NCBI GenBank assembly: GCA_030411725.1
Contig: MU839838.1
Span: 434,001-498,000 of the forward strand
Length of the DNA stretch: 64,000 nucleotides
Reading direction: 5' to 3'
Source of the DNA: Echria macrotheca
Taxonomy: Eukaryota > Ascomycota > Sordariomycetes > Sordariales > Schizotheciaceae
The stretch's first letter is position 1. Each line of letters starts with the position of its first letter. Under the pieces are notes generated by a model, which was not told the origin of the DNA, ran no database searches, and worked only from the letters and a program-made list of their open reading frames with translations. Both the position numbers and the translations under genes were made by a program. Of this stretch, positions 10,130-22,324 are shown piece after piece.

Positions 10130-10985
10130 GTGTTAGGGATGGAGCTTTGTGATGAAAGAGGGAAGAGACAGGTGGCTTGAGAAGTTGTGGATTGTTGTGA
10201 AGTTGAGTGGTAAAAGAGAAAACACGAGATACGATTGAATGTTATCGGGGGTTTATAGGCTTCTAGGTGCTTGGAAAGGCCCTTGGAGTCGAGGGAAGGG
10301 GTGAATGGAAGTCGGGACGGGAAGTTCATCATACCTTGTTCTTGATGAAAATGGGAAAGCAAGTTGCGTGGTAAATCGCAGATTGTTGTTGTGAGGTTGA
10401 GTGGTGGAAGAGGAAAGTTGCAATACGATTGACTGCTGCTAGGGTTTTTATAGATTTCCAGGTGCTTGGAAAGATTCTTCAAGTTGAAGGAAGGTGCCAA
10501 TGGAAGTTGGGATGGAAGTTGGGACGAAAAGTTCACAATGGAACTCGTAGGTGGATGAGACTGTATTGTGAGCTTGAGTGGTGGAGTATTATAGGTTCCC
10601 AGGAGCCTGGGAAAAACCATAGAAGGCAACGGAGGATGTGAATGGAAGTTGGGATGAAAAACTCACGAAGATCTTGGGATTCGTAGGCGGGCTGAAGCTG
10701 CGAGTGGTGAGTGGAAGGTTTCTTGGAAGGGGGCCAGATTGTTCTTTGGGATACGGAAAAGTTCCTAGATATTGTACGTGAGGCTGATGGAGAAAGACAG
10801 GGATGAAAGGGGTTAGGACGAAAAACTTACAAGCTGAAATTGAAGGCAGGCTGAGGTTGATTAATGAAGAAGGGAAAGTCGGAAGAGAGGGGAAAGAACT
10901 GAAAGCTCTCTGGGGCTGGGTCGGTACGCAGGTACTTGGTACCGATGGGAGGGCGTATCAAGTTGGGATGGAAAACATGACAAGT
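10130..10985 (-). repeat. degenerate tandem array of the 2EXR gene's core promoter
   Basis: About four to five diverged units of 120-195 bp follow one another upstream of the 2EXR start. In minus-strand sense each of the first two units has the order: AACTTCC-rich block, CCAAGCACCT, CTATAAA-type TATA (10257-10252 and 10452-10447), a CAATCGTATT-like block, then a pyrimidine/CAAC-rich tract that looks like a transcription start region. A third unit has TATAATA at 10593-10587, and the outer units (10690-10985) keep only the flanking blocks. Alignment by eye shows many substitutions and small indels, so the array is old or was mutated by RIP. The most natural reading is local duplication of the 5' end of this gene, leaving several potential start sites. 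Confidence 0.6.
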
Positions 10986-11995
10986 TTGGAATCCGGGTCA
11001 GATGAACTTGGGAGATAAAAGACAAGCTTGTTGACAGGGGCCAGAGAGTCTCGGGGGTTGAACCTGACAGAGGGCAATCTAGCCCACCAGGGAATACCAG
11101 AGACCTTTCCCTTGGTTTAAAGGGAGCGCAGAATAGCTATTTTATATTGTTTAAGAGTTTATAATGATGCTGTCGATGGGACATTGCGGCCGACTCGCTG
11201 CTGAATAAATGTTCAGGCATTGAAGTGTCCATGTTGTGATGGAATTGCGGGATTGTCTTAATGAAACTTGGTACTTGTGTTTAAGCAGGACTTCTGCCGG
11301 TTCTGCAACTCATAAGACGGGCAGCCAGACACTACGTGATCAACCAAGAAGAATCGGTTTGAAGTTGGGAGTTGATGAGAAGTCTTTGCAGAAAACCTCC
11401 CTCCGAGGATGGGAAGAAGGGCCGGGGGCAGCGTACCTGGACACCGACCGGACCCACAGAGTGGCTGCGGAAAGTCTTCAGGGCTGGGACCAGTGTCCCA
11501 CGGAATCCAAGATGAAAGTTTTAATCGACACTATGTTGTATTGCTGGTGGGCACTACAAAGCCCAGTCGGGATCACGACCTCAACCCAGGCAGTTTCGTT
11601 GCTACGAAAGGTCTAGGGATAGAAAACGGACGCAGAAAAGACGTGAAGAAGGCGATCAAGGAGGAATATGTATTTGCGACTTTGACCTTTTGACGCGAGG
11701 TTTTTTGATACTGCAGTGTGTTGCGTTGACACGATGTTCAGCTTGGTCCACGACAAGTTTCCACCAAGAGCAGGTCTAGAGCACGAGAGCTTGGCAAGCT
11801 GTTGACGTTTGGAATAAAAGTCGGATAAGCAACGGGACACAGTAGAAGTACTACGACGACTGCGAAGAGGTGACATCGTTCCAAAACAAGGGCGCGGCAA
11901 AGCTGGTTACTCAAACCCCGAGTTCGAGTCCTATACTGGAGGGATGTTTAGGGTTAGAACGAAGTCCAATTTAATCGCAGTTAATACACAACCGA
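10986..11995. other. intergenic, no gene seen
   Basis: Frames at 11236-11616 and 11409-11693 (+) and 11613-11900 (-) lack any domain, and their composition is not convincingly coding. A GTTCGAGTCC near 11910 resembles a Pol III B box, but no tRNA fold forms around it. Confidence 0.5.
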
Positions 11996-12838
11996 TCAGT
12001 CTCTTGCAGTCCTAGCTTCCGCGAGATGACCCTGCCCGGGTGCATCGTAACCCCAGCCTTCTCGCTGTTTGAGGAAATGCTGCACACGGTCCTCTTTGGT
12101 GAGGTTGGCGCTGAGGCTCTGTCGCCGTCTCATCTCCTTGCTAATCGCCGCATGCTTCTCGTCCCGCATATCCAGCAGGTCGGCAGAGTGGTGGCTAGCC
12201 CTGGTTACGTGTCCCCAGCTACCGATCAAGGCAAACAAAACGACAATAACGACAAAGCCGCCGTTTGAGAAGTAGAGTGGCTCTTGTTTCTTCCCATCTC
12301 GCTGTTGGTACCACCGCTCCCAGTCTTCCCATGTAGCATTCATGCTAGCGTTCCCGGGCTCGTGGCGCCATGTTCGGTCGGCCGCCCGGTAGCTATCCCG
12401 CATATCCCGCTGAGCACCCCATCCGGCGCCGTACCGGTCGTACAGTTGCCGCCGCTCGGGATCGCTAAGTATGTGGTTCGCAGCGACAACGAGTCGGTAT
12501 CGCTCCAGCTTGGTCAGATGGGGAATGCCGTCGTCGAGGGAGTGGTGGTGGCGGTCCGGATGGTAGAGCTTGACGAGCTCGTAGAAGCGGGCTTTGCTGT
12601 AGGGAGCGCCTTTGACCTGATCGAATATCTCGTAGGGTGTTGGACTGGTCGACGTCGGCCAGCTATGTTTAGAATTGCCATTTCCGGCATCTGCTTGGGT
12701 GCTGTTGTGCATCGAGGCATAGCTCCGTCCCTGTGCCCGCCGTTGACATGGGTGATGCCATGACGTTATCCACGAGGCCGGGAAACGCCAATGCACGCCG
12801 CCAGAACAGACGACCGCTGCTGATTTCCGGGTAATCAT
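11996..12838 (-). CDS. mitochondrial-type J-domain (DnaJ) protein, Jid1-like
   Basis: One exon of 280 residues. The first ~40 residues are rich in Arg, Ser and aromatic residues and nearly free of acidic ones, as in a mitochondrial presequence. A J domain spans about 67-140: TPYEIFDQVKGAPYSKARFYELVKLYHPDRH carries the HPD tripeptide at 93-95, needed to stimulate the ATPase of an Hsp70 partner, and the segment ends in the usual LYDRYG. A single membrane span (about 194-210, GFVVIVVLFALIGSWG) follows, then a charged helical tail. J domain, presequence and one membrane helix match yeast Jid1, a mitochondrial membrane J-protein. The Jid1 assignment is inference from architecture. The gene is divergent from DHH1, with about 690 bp between the starts. 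Confidence 0.8.
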   Translation of the reverse strand: MITRKSAAVVCSGGVHWRFPASWITSWHHPCQRRAQGRSYASMHNSTQADAGNGNSKHSWPTSTSPTPYEIFDQVKGAPYSKARFYELVKLYHPDRHHHSLDDGIPHLTKLERYRLVVAANHILSDPERRQLYDRYGAGWGAQRDMRDSYRAADRTWRHEPGNASMNATWEDWERWYQQRDGKKQEPLYFSNGGFVVIVVLFALIGSWGHVTRASHHSADLLDMRDEKHAAISKEMRRRQSLSANLTKEDRVQHFLKQREGWGYDAPGQGHLAEARTARD

Positions 12839-13532
12839 GGTAGTAGGTGTCTGGTAATCATGGTGGGAAGGTTCAACAACCGAGAGGAGACCATTGCATT
12901 AGTCAATGCCTCGGGACGGTCACGTCGGGATCGCGGTGGCGGAACTTGGGATGAAGTGGCAGTTGACCGCAGTTGACGCCTGCCATTATGCCGCAATTGT
13001 CTGCGATGCGGGGCCCGCCTGCGGAGGTTTCCGATCGAAGCACAGACCAGACTAATGGTTCACGTGATACCAAAACTCCGCTTGCTGAGCTTTTGGAGAT
13101 TTTGACAACCTCGTCCCGGCCCTGCCACACTTTGCCTTCCTGTCCCGCATCTTCGTTGACCCAAACTGCGAACCGAAACAACCACAAACCGCTAGAGAGC
13201 CGCCTGATCGAGAGACGACGTTTTAGCCTCATCATACCCCCCGACTACCTGGTGCGCCTCGCCGTCGACCCACCGAAGTATCTTCCGAGCGACTCACGAC
13301 AACGACAATCGACCGACTCCAAACCAAGGCGCGACCCAACAACGCGTCCACGCTGCGGCGTACTACCCCCCGTAACTCTGTTTCGAGGAATGAAACATAC
13401 ATCAAAACGACTCGTCCCGACCTCTCGCGCGCCCTAGTCCCAACAAACCACAGTGCCGGAGCTATTTAGCTGATCGCACCTGCCCTAAACCGCACCCCAC
13501 ACACCGCCTTTGTCACCCCCTCTCCCTCCAAA
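12839..13532. promoter_or_regulatory. shared divergent promoter region and DHH1 5' leader
   Basis: The 694 bp between the J-protein start and the DHH1 start hold no gene. From about 13100 to 13530 the plus strand is rich in pyrimidines and CAAC blocks, as in a fungal 5' untranslated leader. A short upstream open reading frame (ATG at 13390, TAG ending at 13437, 15 codons) lies about 95 nt before the DHH1 ATG. Whether it is transcribed depends on the true start site. Confidence 0.45.
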
Positions 13533-15267
13533 ATGTCAGACAACCTCGCGGAAAAGCTCAGAGCCACTACATTGAGGTTTGGATCCGATTTCCTTGGGAT
13601 TGAAATTTCGCTGACTCTCCAGCGATGGCTCCGGCTCCGGTCCCGGTTCGGGCTCAGAAGATTGGAAGAAATCGCTGAAGCTTCCCGCCAGAGATACAAG
13701 ACAGCAGACTGAGGTTACATGCCACTGCTCTTTTATGCCGAGGACTGGCTAACATGTGGTGCAGGATGTCACGAATACCAAGGGACTCGAGTTCGAAGAC
13801 TTCAAGATCAAACGTGACCTCCTGATGGGCATATTCGAAGCCGGGTTCGAGAAACCTTCGCCAATCCAGGAAGAAAGCATCCCCGTTGCCCTTGCTGGCC
13901 GAGATATTCTCGCGAGAGCCAAGAATGGCACCGGAAAGACAGCCGCATTCGTTATTCCCGCGCTCGAAAAGATCAATCCCAAAGTTTCCAAGATCCAATG
14001 CCTTATTCTAGTGCCCACCCGCGAGCTGGCAATGCAAACATCGCAAGTCTGCAAGACGCTGGGGAAACACCTGGGGATAAACGTCATGGTAACAACAGGT
14101 GGCACAGGCTTGCGTGATGACATTATCCGCTTACAGGAACCTGTCCACATAGTGGTGGGCACGCCTGGCAGGATTTTGGATTTGGCCAGCAAGGGCGTTG
14201 CGGATCTGAGCGAGTGTCCCATGTTCATCATGGACGAAGCCGACAAGCTCCTTTCGTCAGAATTCACCCCAGTCATCGAGCAACTCCTCATATATCACCC
14301 CAAGGACCGGCAGGTCATGCTCTTTTCCGCCACCTTCCCGGTCTCGGTCAAGCAGTTCTCCGATAAGAACATGAACCAGCCGTACGAGATCAACCTGATG
14401 GATGAGCTCACTCTGCGTGGTATCACGCAGTATTATGCATTCGTGGAGGAGAAGCAGAAGGTGCACTGCCTTAACACGCTGTTTTCCAAGCTGCAGATCA
14501 ACCAGTCGATCATCTTCTGCAATTCGACGAACCGGGTCGAGCTCCTCGCTAAGAAGATCACCGAGCTCGGCTATTCATGCTTTTACAGCCATGCTAAGAT
14601 GGCCCAGCAGGCCCGAAACCGCGTTTTCCACGACTTTCGTAACGGCGTGAGCAGGAACTTGGTGTGCTCGGACCTGTTGACCCGCGGAATCGACATCCAA
14701 GCGGTCAACGTAGTCATCAATTTCGACTTCCCCAAGAACGCCGAGACCTATCTTCATCGTATCGGCCGCTCCGGGCGTTACGGTCACCTTGGCTTGGCCA
14801 TCAACCTTATCAACTGGGATGACAGGTTCAACCTCTACAACATCGAACGGGACCTTGGGACCGAAATCCAGCCAATCCCGCAGACCATCGACAAGAGTCT
14901 CTATGTATACGAGAATCCCGAAGCCATCCCCCGTCCCATCTCCAACTTCAGGACTTCGGGCCAACCGCAACACCAGCAGTTGCAGCAGCAGCAGCCACAA
15001 AACCCACCGCTTCAGCAGTCGCAGTCGCCAGCGCCCCAGGGTACGGCTCCAAATGCTGGACGAGGGGACTGGCAAGGGCAAGGCAATCGGCCGGCCAATG
15101 GTGGCCCGTCTGGTCAGGGACGAGGTGGCTACAGCGGCCGAGGACAAACCCGCGGAGGGCGCAGCCGCGGCTTCCAAGGCCAAGGTGGGCGACAGAACTT
15201 TGGTGGCGGCCAGCGCGGCGGCAGGCCTCAGCAGGGGCAGCCCCCAGTGACCAGTCCGAATGCCTAG
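13533..15267 (+). CDS. DHH1: ATP-dependent DEAD-box RNA helicase DHH1 (DDX6 family)
   Basis: Three exons, 13533..13576, 13623..13713 and 13765..15267, encode 545 residues. The N-terminal exons give MSDNLAEKLRATTL, a Gly/Ser linker and EDWKKSLKLPARDTRQQTE, the usual start in filamentous fungi. Helicase motifs: Q motif GFEKPSPIQ (72-80), motif I AKNGTGKT (97-104), PTRELA (129-134), TPGR (178-181), DEAD (202-205), SAT (233-235), then IIFCNS, TRGID and HRIGRSGR in the second RecA lobe. The core is nearly identical to yeast Dhh1 and human DDX6. The tail is Gln/Pro-rich, then Arg/Gly-rich (RGG-type). Dhh1 promotes decapping and translational repression of mRNA in cytoplasmic P-bodies, with Dcp1/2, Pat1 and Edc3 as partners. 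This is the clearest identification in the window. Confidence 0.97.
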
Positions 15268-17179
15268 CCGGCCCCACAGGTCCCGGCGCGGTGGGAGTTG
15301 AAGCTCAGTGTCGACTCACTCTGCATTTTCCTTTTCTTTCTTGATTGTACATATTTCTCTTCCTATTGTCTCTTCGAGATTCCCCCTATCGGTGCGTCCT
15401 CGGGTCGTTTATCTTGACCTCAGCATCGTTTGCGCGCGCAGCTTTCGGTCTCGATCCCTCTTTTTCTCGACATGCATCATCCGCGATATTGTCGGTTGTA
15501 TCATACCCCATACCTTCGGTTTCTCACACGTCCACTCTTCATCCACCTCTCCTGACCTCTATATTTTGCGCGGCGTTAGGGATACCTGGATTCGACCTGT
15601 GGCCGTTGTTCACACAGGCCCGCATCGCGCGGATCACTGTTGTGGCGGCTGACTTGGTCTTCCGGGCTATTCTCTGCGCACTGCATCAAAACCTTTCTTC
15701 TCGTTGCCGGTCCAAGACTCGTTTCGGATGCACTTTCACCATAGAAAAGGGGTTTGCTTGGCATAAAGAAGCAGAAAACCTACAGGCCATGGCTGGGGTC
15801 CTGGAACGCCGAGGGGGCGACGATGGGCATGTCTCTGCTTTGGCTTCATATAAAAGGCGTTTGTTGGCTTATCGGCGGATTGGGGTTTAGGAAGCCAGAT
15901 GGCGTACGGTGGGAAGGGGCGCTATCTTTGGCTTCATTTTGGCGAAGTCAGTTCCTCACGGTTATTGGTGAACGCGAACAAGACACCCCTTCATGGACAG
16001 CGAGCAACATCCAGGTCGGCGTTCGGCAGGATGGAGCAGGTGTGGGATACTGTTGGCATCTGGAAGTAAATGATGGACGGTTGACGCAGACAGGACGCAT
16101 GATGCATGCCATCTCTTCCTGTTCATGATCATGGGTAATGGGGTGCTTGGGCTTGGGACTTTGCGGCCGGAGACCTAGGCCTTTACCTAGGTATGCTGGC
16201 TCGGGACGACTTCTCACGAAATTGACGTCTCGCTGGGTAGACGCTGTCTCGCACTTGGCGAGACTACAACTTGGTGTCACCTGCCCGTTTGGATGGCCGT
16301 TTAGCCTTTGCTCGGCGAACGGCACTCATAACGCTACGGTGTAGCTTTGGAGGCTTTTGGAGCAGCGGGTTGACATCGATCAGAGCGTGGGTGCGTCCCG
16401 CGCACCCTTTGACGGAGCGCTTTCGGCGGACTTGAAGCGCCAACCCGGTGGCATTGGCAAGGGAGACGCACGAATACAGAAAAAAATTACGAGAGGAGAA
16501 TGCGGCAGGGATAACACCACTTGCGGACTAGGAGATCAGCTCTTGATAACAGCACTCGCCAGAGACACAGCGGGCTTATCGGTCTGGGCAAGATTGATCT
16601 TAGTAGGTGGAATACTCTCTCCCGATTAATGACAAGTACATTCTCCCCTCATTCACTTCGCGTTTTTGCTGTGATATCATTTGCACCTGCTCTTGTTACA
16701 TGCATTGCATCACTTGACAGATCTCTTGTCTTCCGACGAAGGTTTCTGAGGGGTACAACTTGGGATTTCCCGTGCCGGTAATTTTTGGCGAATCGATGCC
16801 AGAACTAAACTCCAGCCCGTCCATCTTCCTAATCGAGAAACATCAGTTGTTCGTCAGGAAGATGGTGCAGCCAGTCGCATTGCAGACCCCGCACCCACCT
16901 TCTCAGCTGCAAACATGACTTGCAGCTTCTGAACGCCCCATCGACCCATGGCGTTCATGTCACCAGCCTCAGGGGAAAAGATCACGAATCTCGTCCTGGT
17001 GCGTCTGCGACATAGTTCTTGGCGCAGCATGATGTGATCCGTGGCCGTGGGCTTCATGTCTTACTTATGTTCTCCCTTGGGCCGGGGCAAGTTGGGCGGC
17101 GACCAACTTGACAAAGCTGAACGCGGGCCCTCCGATCAGCAACGACATCTGTACTAGACCTGAAAACCTAACTTCGACA
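15268..17179. other. DHH1 3' flank and intergenic region, no gene seen
   Basis: The first few hundred bases are T/C-rich and are probably the 3' untranslated region of DHH1. Longer frames such as 15345-15890 (+) and 15948-16325 (-) have no domain and use codons unlike the neighbouring genes. A palindromic ACCTAGG/CCTAGGT pair occurs near 16170-16195. Confidence 0.5.
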
Positions 17180-20100
17180 ATGGAGCCATCTGCTACCGGA
17201 TCCACTCCCCAGCTAGACCCCGAGGAGACACCGGGAGCGATCACGGTGGATCTGACTTCCAGCGAGTGAGTACCTGGTTAACTCAGGATAAGCAAGGCCC
17301 GTGAGCTAACATACGCCCTTGTGATAGTTACAGTCCATTCTTCGATTTTGCCTGGCTCGATACAGTGGACTCTGAGAACTGCTTCATGCCTCTGGATCCT
17401 TCGAACAACTCGCCGACCAAATCACTCGACTTCGGCAGCGGTGGCGTGACAGGATCTCTCACAGCCTGGCACGAGCTTCTCCAAATTACGGTTCCCGATA
17501 AATGCTGCGGCGTTGTATTTGTCCGAGGAGATTTCCCTGATAACCCCGATGCCATCTTGGCACGAGCACAACGTCGTAACCGTCGTGGAATGTTCGGGCT
17601 CGAGCTTGGCATCGACGAATATGCGCCTTATGTCTTGGAACGTACCGCAGCCCAAGGACTGATCAACGCCCGATGGCCTTACGGCCGATTCAATCTTCTT
17701 CGCGCTAGTCGCGATCCCGGGACGACATATGGCGATGTCATTGCCTACGCGTCAAGCTGTTCCTTCGTCAAAGACCAGACCCTATATCAGATCCTACGCC
17801 TCACTCCATCTCACGTACTGAGATCAGCTCCGCTCTCAGAGACATCATCGACTAGTGCTAGCGTGAGAGAGCGGTGGCCTCTTACCATTCAAGTCGGCGG
17901 ATTGATAAGAATGGGGTGCCCGAACACCTGCGCAAGAATGAAACCTAACCCGCCAAGTCTTTCTCCCATTGCTATCGATTGCACAGGCGTTCAGCTCGAG
18001 CTATCCGGCCTCCCAAACCCTTTCTATGACAATTATACTGCAACTGAAGTTGGGGGAGACCCAACACCGGTCCTCACCCTGATGAGCGAAACTCACCAGC
18101 AACGGCTGGAAATACGGCTCTGGGTGGATACGAGGGCGGTGCCTTTACGTGCCCAGCCCATGTCAACGTCGAGGTTAATGCGATTGAACGGGGAACCCGA
18201 CAGCCCTGACTATTTGCAAGAAGCAAAAGACCTCTATGCATCACATAAGTTCTTACTTTCGGATGACAGCCCAGTCAATATCATGGCGACGTTTAGGATC
18301 GTGCCTACGCAGGATTCTAGCCCTGAGGACCCTGTCGTGTCTACATGTATCCGCTCCGACTTGACCCGGTCTTATCTCGGTATTACCGGTATCGTCAGGA
18401 CCCTTGCGGATGATGAGACCAGCACTCCCCTAGCTCCCTACCAACTGTGGTCCATAGCTCTTGATGAGGGGCCGGCATCAGAGGAGTCAGCGAGTATTCG
18501 GACCAACGCTATTGCAAGGTGTGTGGAAGAAATCATCGGTGTGCTTGACCTACCAACAAGCTGTGGGGATGTACAGCCCCGGGCTTTGATTCAAAACATC
18601 ATGATTGCTCAGCAAGTCGATCTAGCGAGCACACTGTGGCATGTCCGACTCCTTGTCAAAGCTTACAATTTCATTCTTGCGACCAAAAAGTCACCCGACG
18701 CAGAAGACCCGGCGGCCCAGTTCCCCTTCCTGTCCATGAGGGACGAGTACCTTGAGCTACTCAAGCGTCAAATCACTTCAATCTTGATGTGGGTGCTCGA
18801 TACCTTCCCATCGCTCGTTGATGGGAGCATATGCATCCAGAACGGCAAAATCCCTGCCACAAGTCCAGGAACCACGCAAGGACTCCGCAGATGCGGAGGT
18901 ATAGTGTCAGGAAACGAATACACAAGCGGAATAAATAGCCGGAGGGCAACAAGGCTGCCGACCCTTGGACTTTACTGCTCGGTTATAGCATGGTACGTAG
19001 TACACAACGCCGCATTCGTCCTCGACATCGACCGGATAGAATATCGGCTATGGAAATTCCTGGGGGCGACAAACGAAGAGAGTGCTCGTAACGAGGACAA
19101 CGTCGAGGATACTTTGGGCTGTATTTTGCGATGGTTTCACAGCTGGTCTGTGATCAGAATCTTCGACAAGCTCGTCACTCGGGAGAACAACAAACCCGAT
19201 CCGCAACTTGTATCCTCGTGTGGCATCTACTTGAACATCGACGAGTGGTACCACAAAAAGCTGGCTCTTCACTGGGCCGCAAAGGCGGCAATCGCCGTCC
19301 GGGCTTTTGGCCAGGGGCGACTGGCCTGCCAACCAATTCCTCATGAGGTGGCAAACCTTGCGGCTTTGGTCCCAGAACTGGGGTGTAAAGATGTTGCGCC
19401 AGGTCCTGGACAGTTGGGTTGCCTTGGATATATTACAGAGCGAGTTACCCAAAGGAAGCCAACCGCCAACCTCGAATCTGGCGCTCCATCTCCTCACAGA
19501 TGGGGTGCATCTAATAGATTTCTGTCAGCCGCGCCGCAGCGTGCCCCTTGGGAGCTATACTGTCTTGGTCACCACTCCCTGCTACCCTGGACACAGAGGA
19601 GCAGCCACAATGCTTCAGCGATTGCAAAGAGTTTCTTTTGGCGGATTATACCTTCATACCCTCCTGGGATCCTAGCACGGCACACGTCGCGGGGCTATGG
19701 TGGGATTTGACGGCATCATCCATCATCTGCGCCAGGTTGCTTGACGAAAAGGCGTACGAGCGAAGCCGGGACTGGAAGCCCATGCCGAAAACCCTCGGGC
19801 CCGAAACGAGACCGGAGATCCAGCCTGACGATGTTTTGACAAACCAAAGAGCAATCATCAGACTGTTGGAGCGACTCACGACGAACAAACCCAGTGACGA
19901 AGCAGAAGGGTTTAACTGGAGGAAACGGCGACCTTCGCTACTGTACCATCCCGAAGCCAGTGTCCAGTCTATCGAAGATACCCCACACCTATACAAGTTC
20001 AAGCAAGAGAAGCAAACCTTCAACGCCAAAGTCCGCCCCAATTTCCGGAAATTGATGAAGGAAAACGGCCTCATGCCTCGAGACTGGACCCTTTACACCA

Positions 20101-22324
20101 TTCACAACTTTCCGGTCGAAAAGCTGCGCCATCTCAGTGTTTTTGATATGAATCCCGGCGGCACAACAAGCGACCCCCAGATTGTCGTCTCCACTGTGAG
20201 TGGTGAGGCGTCCTGCAACACCAAGTCGGATTCGATCCCGAGAGACATAACTTTGCTTGTGAGACTCCTAAGGTCGACATCAAGATTGTGGGATACGTAT
20301 TTTCTGGATACTACGCGGCCAAAGATGTTACTCTCTTCAGATGAAGAAACCCTCCTAGCAGACTCTAGGCTCCGCCGGTGTTTTCTCGACTGGTACCGGA
20401 AAGGGCTATTTCGAGCATTGAATGACAGTGTAAGCACAGCGGCACGGTTCAACGCGCGACACGGTCCAGACATTCACGCTAACCCCATTTCTTTCATTTA
20501 TAGTTAGTTGATCTGGGCACCAAATACCGGATAATGTAGGTCGTAACCCTGGCCGGTGCAATTCAGAGTGTTTCTGATCCGCATGTTAAGGTTTTCCAAA
20601 CGGCTATCCCCTGTATCTCTGCAGGCAGCGGTTCACATATGGCATCCCGACGCCATCGACACGTTTGACGACTACTTGGGCACATTGTCCCATTTCTCGG
20701 ACAACGGAATGGTTGGACAACGCGAACAATGGTTCACCGATATAACCATCTCACACTGGCGTCCGCTTACGGCTCAAGAGGTTGAACTTCTTTTCGTGGA
20801 GACTGAAAATGAAAAGGCGGAGGCCATGGAACGAAAGACCTTGGCTCGGATGAAGAGCTTTGATAACAATGAAAGATCATGGCTTACGCGGGATGAGTTG
20901 GATCCCCTCCGCCTTCCCCATGCCATCACGATCGAAAGCTTTCCGCCTTCCCCCGTCCGGGACTCGAGAAAGAGCGACCGTGGTCGGAGGGCGCAAGTTG
21001 AAGGCCTTTCGACCATCAATGAGGAGTGTATTTCCCTGGTCATCACAGGAGACGGCATGGGGAGATATTGGACATGCACCCTTATTTGCGAGCTAATGGA
21101 CGACAAGATGATGATCGGTTTCGTCAAAGATGTTCGGGCCATTCTCCAGGTCTTCATTCACCAGCAGTACTCAGGGAGGGTCTTGGTTTTCGCGTTCCTA
21201 CTAGGACAAATATCCAACCGCCTTGCTGTCGAAAGCGAGCGATATATGGACGAAACTGACAGGATAATCAAGGGCCTGGGGGTTGAGGTGAGTAGCATGA
21301 ATTGGAAGGACGGACTAGGCTGACTATGTTCACAGCCCATGCAGTTGCTTCAGGGGTTGAAGGGAGGGCTAAAGTGGGAAACTTCCGACGTTTTGCTGCA
21401 GAAGCTCAAAGGCATGCTTTGGAGCACTGAAGTGCTTCGAATCTTTGACCTCAAGCTTGAAAAAGCGATCGAGAAGATCAGAGAAGCTAAGCGGAGCCTG
21501 GAATTGGCACTGAGCCATGTGAGTTACAGAGTGTGATTCGGAGAGACATACCTAACGGGCATAAATGTGACTAGGGCAAAAGTCTACGGTCGGTCGAGAT
21601 GCGTAAGGAACAAAACAGGATCTGGGAAGAGTTTAACAGGCGTCTCGGACGGTTGATCAACGCTCACGAGTCCATCAACCAGCGCATTAACCAAGGGGGG
21701 AGATTGCGGGAAGGGGTAATTACCTCCTGCGATTTTGACTCGCGTGATGGAAGGCTAATTTCGGTCCAGATGAGCTCGGTTGTCAGCATAGAGCAGAATG
21801 AAAGTATCAGTATGCTGACGTGGATGACGATTATATACCTCCCACTGTCGCTCATTACGGTATGTGAAGAGTACTCTTATGTGAAGTCAAAGTCCGGGTC
21901 CGACGAGTAACCGCTGAATCCCTTGCGTTTAACACAGGCCATATTCGGCATGCAACACAACATCGTACCTGAATCACTAGGTGGGTCGGCTTACGGTGGT
22001 CTGATGGTCATGTCTTTGGTTTTGACGTGGATTGTTGCCCTATGGCTACAATCCATCATCCAGAAACTGCGCCGTGTTAGTTCCAAGATGCAGAGCACGC
22101 GGGAGGAGTTGGAAAAACTTGAAAAGGACCTCAAGGTCGGCTATGTGAAGCTGAGAGACGGGCAGTCTAGTCGCAGCGAGGCCAGCCGCACACGGGTCGA
22201 ATCCGACGCCAGTGGTGGGACGAATCCAGGCCCAGCGTTACCGCCCAACTGGGGTCTGATCCATCGTTTCGGGAGAGGAGGAAATAGGGGTCAGGAGCTG
22301 GAACCAGGTGTTGAGCTTGTGTGA
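17180..22324 (+). CDS. very large protein with CorA-like C-terminal membrane domain, two apparent frame breaks
   Basis: Probable exons are 17180..17265, 17328..20429 (with two frame shifts), 20504..20535, 20567..21297, 21336..21518, 21575..21859 and 21938..22324; together they give roughly 1,500 residues. The ~1,200-residue N-terminal part is not recognised. The C-terminus is CorA-like: a long helical stretch (residues coded 21336-21715), then WMTIIYLPLSLIT, then AIFGMQHN at the site where CorA channels have the GMN signature, and a second span MVMSLVLTWIVALWL. It is therefore probably a two-pass membrane protein. The reading frame changes near 19310 and again near 19545, each beside a short homopolymer, while flanking sequence stays coding-like. 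The 31-nt intron at 20536..20566 is unusually short. Sequencing errors or early pseudogene decay would both explain this. Confidence 0.6.

Noticed and set aside
10027..10629. 200-residue minus-strand frame upstream of the 2EXR gene
   Set aside because: It reads through the promoter repeat units and overlaps the 2EXR coding start in another frame. Its protein is low complexity.
15345..15890. 181-residue frame downstream of DHH1
   Set aside because: No domain, Ser/Cys/Leu-rich composition like translated T/C-rich 3' sequence, and no splice support.
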